A stretch of 64,000 bases of DNA from JACRBE01 sp964429005 (lineage in GTDB: Bacteria; Chlamydiota; Chlamydiia; Chlamydiales; JACRBE01). The notes beneath the pieces were generated by a model. The model was given only the letters and a program-made list of their open reading frames with translations, ran no database searches and was not told where the DNA came from. The translations under genes were made by a program, and so were the position numbers. The stretch spans positions 1 to 64,000 of the forward strand of contig CAYSAJ010000008.1 of NCBI GenBank assembly GCA_964429005.1, read 5' to 3'. Of this stretch, positions 60,887-64,000 are shown piece by piece. Numbering within the stretch: the first letter of the stretch is position 1; the number at the start of each line of letters is the position of its first letter.

Positions 60887-61755
60887 CTAAGCAACATATC
60901 TGTCATAAGCGAGATCTCTGGAGTGTAAATTCCTAGAGATCTTGCCATTTCTTGAAACAAAGAAACCTCCCCTTCCACAAGCTCTATAGCCCTTTCCTTT
61001 CCAAGCACTATTGCAAAATTTTTGTGATTTTGATTTTCGAGATCTTGATCAATATCAAGCAGGTCATCCATTACTTGAAAAGCAAGACCAAAGTGATACG
61101 ACAAATCAGAAACCATTTCTAATCGATCCATTCCGCCCCCACCAAAAAGCCAACCAAAGCAAAATGCGCTACGAAATAAAGTAATGGTTTTCAGCTCAAT
61201 AATTTTTTCCAAATGGTTCAGTGTGTCGCTGCGCGGGAAAAGGTCATAGAACTGCCCCAGCGTCGCTCCTTTGAGTCCAGATGAGTCAGAAGCCACTTCC
61301 AGTGCTTTAAAGCAAATCTCCGCGCTTAAAGGGCTAAATTGAAGGGCTTGTCTTGATATACTCTCGCAAGCTTCGTGGATTTTTTTATACGCCTCTGAAA
61401 TTAGCGCATAACTTGCAAGAAGGGCGATGGTTTCGCCGAATACTACGTGTAGGGATGGTTTGTTTCTGCGAAATGGATCGTTGTCCATACATGGAAGATC
61501 GTCAGCGATTAGTGACGCTGTATGAAAATACTCAATCGCAATAGCCGCTTTCGTTACCTGCTCACCGCCGCCAAGTGCGTTTCCTATGCTCTCAACAATT
61601 AGGGGACGAAATCTTTTTCCACCGTTCATTAGCGCATATTCACACGCATCTCGAAGTGTGTTTTTTTCACAAAGAGCAAAAATTGATTCTAGAAGTTTTT
61701 TTTCAAATGTCTCTTTTTGCTCCTGAAAAAAAAGAGGCTCCGACAGGGGGCTCAT
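60853..61755 (-). CDS. ispA: Polyprenyl (farnesyl/geranylgeranyl) diphosphate synthase
   Basis: Start at ATG 61755, preceded by AAGGAG; an in-frame TTG upstream is spurious. The 300-residue enzyme has both Asp-rich motifs: IADDLPCMDNDPFRR (first DDxxxxD) and FQVMDDLLDIDQD (second). GGKRFRPLIV is the substrate entry motif. It makes short-chain prenyl diphosphates for quinones and undecaprenyl carriers. It follows the GlmU-like gene with an ATGA overlap, the same pairing known in Chlamydia. Confidence 0.93.
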   Translation of the reverse strand: MSPLSEPLFFQEQKETFEKKLLESIFALCEKNTLRDACEYALMNGGKRFRPLIVESIGNALGGGEQVTKAAIAIEYFHTASLIADDLPCMDNDPFRRNKPSLHVVFGETIALLASYALISEAYKKIHEACESISRQALQFSPLSAEICFKALEVASDSSGLKGATLGQFYDLFPRSDTLNHLEKIIELKTITLFRSAFCFGWLFGGGGMDRLEMVSDLSYHFGLAFQVMDDLLDIDQDLENQNHKNFAIVLGKERAIELVEGEVSLFQEMARSLGIYTPEISLMTDMLLSYAFASSKTRA

Positions 61756-62387
61756 TGAACGACTCCTTTTAAGGAAGAGCAAGGCATCGACGTGGTTTTT
61801 TTAGGAAAAAATGTTCCTGGGTTTGACACTCCATTACAGCCGAGCATGGATTGATCGCCTATTATGGCACCAAGTTTATAAAGGCCTGTAGAGATCTTTT
61901 TGGGGTTTCCTGGAACAAAAATCTCTTTTTTTGTGTGTTTAAGATTTGCCGTAATGAAGCCTGCTCCCAAATTGACGTGATTTCCTAAAATGGAATCTCC
62001 TACATAATTAAAATGTGGGGCTTTTGCGTCACATAAAAAGACGCTCCTAATCACTTCGCTAGCATGTCCTATAACACACCTTTTTCCTAGCACAACAAAG
62101 CCCCTCACGTAGGCCCCATGACGGATTTGGCAATCTTCTTCAAAGATACAAGGGCCTTTAACAAAAGCTCCCGGCTCAATCAATACACTTTCGTGTGCAA
62201 AAATGGTTTCTGCATTTTCAAAATAAACTCCTGGATATCGCTCCATTTTTATAGGAGTTCCTCTTGTCTTTAAAATATAAGCTTCTAATCTAGGCAAAGC
62301 ATCCCATACAAAATGACAGTCATCGAACATTTTTTTATGTGGAAAAGCTGAAAGATCAAAAAAGCTCTCTGGACTATACGAAAACAC
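61752..62387 (-). CDS. GlmU-like left-handed beta-helix protein
   Basis: The body is hexapeptide repeats typical of left-handed beta-helix acyltransferases: AETIFAHESVLIEPGAFVKG, GPCIFEEDCQIRHGAYVRGF and LGNHVNLGAGFITANLKH. The latter matches the GlmU C-terminal acetyltransferase domain (N-x-G-x-G-x-x-x-x-N). The uridylyltransferase half is missing, as in chlamydial GlmU-like proteins. GTG at 62387 has AAGAAGG before it; a TTG at 62468 is the longer alternative with no site. 211 residues with the GTG start. It may acetylate a sugar or serve as a hexapeptide transferase of unknown substrate. Confidence 0.75.
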   Translation of the reverse strand: MFSYSPESFFDLSAFPHKKMFDDCHFVWDALPRLEAYILKTRGTPIKMERYPGVYFENAETIFAHESVLIEPGAFVKGPCIFEEDCQIRHGAYVRGFVVLGKRCVIGHASEVIRSVFLCDAKAPHFNYVGDSILGNHVNLGAGFITANLKHTKKEIFVPGNPKKISTGLYKLGAIIGDQSMLGCNGVSNPGTFFPKKTTSMPCSSLKGVVQ

Positions 62388-62759
62388 ATCTACCTTCTTA
62401 CGCAAATATAATGACAGAGTATAAAACGACCTTGTGTTGTCGACAAGAAAAGAGCAAAGCTTCCACAAGTTTGAAAAAAAGAAGAATTATATATTTGTGT
62501 TTTTCTTCTTCTTCTTGCGCTGTGGATTTGTTCATAACCTAGGCGAAAGGATCATGGCGGAATTTTTGTAGACAACTTGTCAATTGGGTGATCAAAAAGG
62601 GGGTACATTTGAACGGGTTTGGTTTTATTCAAAATCGTGAACGAACAATCGACAGGGTTGTTGACTGCCTTTCCACACAAAAAAAATATAAAATAAATCG
62701 GCTAGAAATTGGAAAAAATGGCTCAGACGGCCCAAGAAAACCCTAGAAACAGCCTGGGA
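62388..62759. other. Intergenic region upstream of the GlmU-like gene
   Basis: These 372 bases hold no convincing gene. A 45-codon frame on the minus strand (62535 to 62398) with a Glu/Lys-rich start is listed under rejected items. A short inverted repeat GACAACTTGTC lies at 62571-62581. No promoter with good spacing was found. Confidence 0.4.
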
Positions 62760-63677
62760 TTAGTCTAAAAAACAACCCACAGCCTCAAAAAAAGCTTCTT
62801 GCTTTTCAACGAAGGGAAAGTGGCCGCAATCATCAATTACTAAAAGCAGGGAGTCTGGAATCGCTTCATGAGTTGTTTTTGCCGTTTCTAGGGGAATAAT
62901 ATCGACATCTCCGTGAACGATCATTGTTTTACAAGAAAGATGAGAGATCTCTGGAAGAAAATCGAAATCAGTTTTAAAAAGACGATCTTCAAAAAGCTGT
63001 TCTGTTTGCCTATATTTTATGTTGGCAGCGGGGGAGTCTAGTGTGTTAATTTTATAAGCGTCGTCTTCGTGGGCGCAATAAAACTTGTAAATAAGAGTCG
63101 AGTAATCAGAAAAAAGTTTTGGATCTCCTTGTGCAAAGAGAGGGTTTCTTGTGATCTCTTCAATTTTTTCAAAATGGGGCCCAATTCGCATCGCCCATTC
63201 TTCCATAAAAAGAGTAAAGCCAGCTGAGTTGAAAGGCACTGGACTTATCAGCGCGAGGCGATCTACAGTACTAGGGTGGTTGATTGCATACTTTGCAGCA
63301 ACAAGCGCCCCCCAAGAGTGTCCAAGAAGGGAAACTTTCTTTAGACCATAGAATTTTCGAATGGCTTCTATATCTTCGCTAGAAACTTCTAAAGTGAGAT
63401 CTGAGAGATCTTCTTTTGCTGTAGATTTTCCACTGTTTCTTGGGTCATAGAAAATCACGAAGTGGTTTTTTGTAAGGGGAGACAGTTCATTTATTAAATA
63501 CTCTTGGGAAAGCCCTGGGCCTCCATGAACGATGATAAGAGGGGAGCCTGATCCTAAACTTCTGCAGTAAACTTGAGCATCGTCGATTTGAATGGTCTGC
63601 TCATGAAAAGAGATGGCTTTCAAATTACCAAAAAGAAACAAAGGGGAAAAAAAGAAAAGCGCAAAAAATTTTTTCAC
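62760..63677 (-). CDS. Exported alpha/beta hydrolase, proline iminopeptidase-like
   Basis: GTG at 63677 (AAGG upstream) gives a normal signal peptide (MKKFFALFFFSPLFLFG). A GTG at 63698 would add seven residues. The protein (305 residues) has LIIVHGGPGLSQEYL (oxyanion-hole HGGPG), VIFYDPRNSGKS, LLGHSWGALVAAKYA with the nucleophile Ser, TMIVHGDVDIIP for the acid and CGHFPFVEK for the His. This motif set is close to proline iminopeptidases and related hydrolases. Substrate not certain. Confidence 0.82.
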   Translation of the reverse strand: MKKFFALFFFSPLFLFGNLKAISFHEQTIQIDDAQVYCRSLGSGSPLIIVHGGPGLSQEYLINELSPLTKNHFVIFYDPRNSGKSTAKEDLSDLTLEVSSEDIEAIRKFYGLKKVSLLGHSWGALVAAKYAINHPSTVDRLALISPVPFNSAGFTLFMEEWAMRIGPHFEKIEEITRNPLFAQGDPKLFSDYSTLIYKFYCAHEDDAYKINTLDSPAANIKYRQTEQLFEDRLFKTDFDFLPEISHLSCKTMIVHGDVDIIPLETAKTTHEAIPDSLLLVIDDCGHFPFVEKQEAFFEAVGCFLD

Positions 63678-63804
63678 AAACAAGCCTTGTAAAGCCACAA
63701 ATATATAAGGAAAGGGGTTTAGAATCTACTAGGTGAAAAAATATCTAAACTTGTGTGCATTCTCCATGAAGCTCATAATTGTCCTCTTAAAAGTGGAGTC
63801 TTTT

Positions 63805-64000
63805 GTGAAAAGATTTAAAAATTTCTTGTTTGTCTTGCTATTTGTTTTTTCTCCTTCAAAATCTTGGGCTTCACCCGGCTTTACAGCCCACGTTAACAAT
63901 ATTGACATTTGGTATGAAACTTTTGGAGATAGAAAAGACCCAGCGATTTTATTAATTATGGGGGGGCTTTGTCAGGGGATTCTATGGCCTACAGAATTTT
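63805..64000 (+). CDS. Exported alpha/beta hydrolase, partial (cut at right edge)
   Basis: From GTG 63805 with GGAG 7 nt upstream the frame stays open to the window end (65 codons). Signal peptide MKRFKNFLFVLLFVFSPSKS precedes VNNIDIWYETFG and AILLIMGGLCQGILWP, the opening strand and oxyanion region of alpha/beta hydrolases. An in-frame ATG at 63766 is possible. The two hydrolase genes diverge. Confidence 0.75.
   Translation, partial: MKRFKNFLFVLLFVFSPSKSWASPGFTAHVNNIDIWYETFGDRKDPAILLIMGGLCQGILWPTEF

Noticed and set aside
60912..60942. 8-bp inverted repeat AGATCTCT/AGAGATCT downstream of recA as a terminator
   Set aside because: It lies inside the convergent ispA-like coding region and no T-run follows on the recA strand, so I did not call a terminator.
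62398..62535. 45-codon minus-strand frame starting MNKSTAQEEEEKHKYI
   Set aside because: Weak ribosome site, low-complexity start and no recognisable domain. It ends just before the GlmU-like GTG, so a leader peptide is possible but unsupported.
1..64000. tRNA, rRNA, CRISPR array, insertion sequence or prophage genes
   Set aside because: Looked for conserved tRNA T-loop sequence, regularly spaced identical repeats and transposase/integrase motifs by eye; none seen. A tRNAscan or CRISPR finder run would settle this.

Overview
The window comes from a member of the phylum Chlamydiota, most likely an amoeba-associated (environmental) family rather than Chlamydiaceae. The evidence is a set of architectures typical of chlamydiae: topoisomerase I with a C-terminal SWIB domain, a 721-residue GreA with a very long N-terminal extension, a double-length ThyX, tandem TyrP-type permeases, and a GlmU-like acyltransferase-fold protein beside a polyprenyl synthase. 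hemB, greA, topA, dus, 5-FTHF cyclo-ligase, recA and ispA also lie in one broad genomic neighbourhood in C. trachomatis (my recollection, not checked here). Two MOMP-like beta-barrel proteins, the YjbH-like protein and the large glycosylation locus point away from Chlamydiaceae. No rRNA, tRNA, insertion sequence or CRISPR array was seen. DNA is AT-rich and gene-dense, with many 1-14 bp overlaps.

Layout. 1-10.7 kb is a dense, mostly minus-strand block of sugar- and glycan-modifying enzymes. It holds GT2-type enzymes, an ABO-blood-group-like GT6, two DXD (GT32/toxin-like) transferases, a sulfotransferase-like protein, an FkbM-like methyltransferase and a membrane HExxH protein. Almost all carry an N-terminal signal peptide or membrane anchor. 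10.8-22.4 kb holds a cytosolic GT4, topA, then a second glycan locus: O-antigen polymerase/ligase-like protein, ManC-like nucleotidyltransferase, GT4, two GT9 heptosyltransferase-like proteins, an anchored GT90 and a Wzx-like flippase. 22.4-31 kb is uvrB, two aromatic amino acid permeases, thyX, a POT/MFS transporter and an unknown membrane protein. 31.5-35.2 kb has a DUF4143-type ATPase, hemB and a Fic protein preceded by helically phased repeats. 35.3-41 kb is a YjbH-like outer-membrane protein, greA, rdgB and a NYN/YacP-like gene.

41-47 kb contains two divergently transcribed large paralogues with a His...Asp/Asn...Gln...Cys arrangement that resembles clan CE cysteine peptidases. NlpC/P60, OppA and a small exported protein follow. 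49.5-50.8 kb holds three consecutive small genes whose products look ubiquitin-like. 50.9-56.1 kb is a chlamydial core block (5-FTHF cyclo-ligase, MORN lipoprotein, a GspM/GspL-like pair, YggT, Dus). Then come two MOMP-like proteins, glucokinase, recA, a polyprenyl synthase, a GlmU-like protein and two alpha/beta hydrolases, the last cut by the window edge.

Two ideas stand out. First, the left block looks like a 'Golgi in an operon': many glycosyltransferases with exported or type II membrane topology, several from families better known in eukaryotes or toxins. Second, candidate clan CE peptidases and candidate ubiquitin-like proteins sit within 10 kb of each other, which could be a host-ubiquitin-mimic module. 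Both are inferences from primary sequence and were not tested by search or structure prediction.
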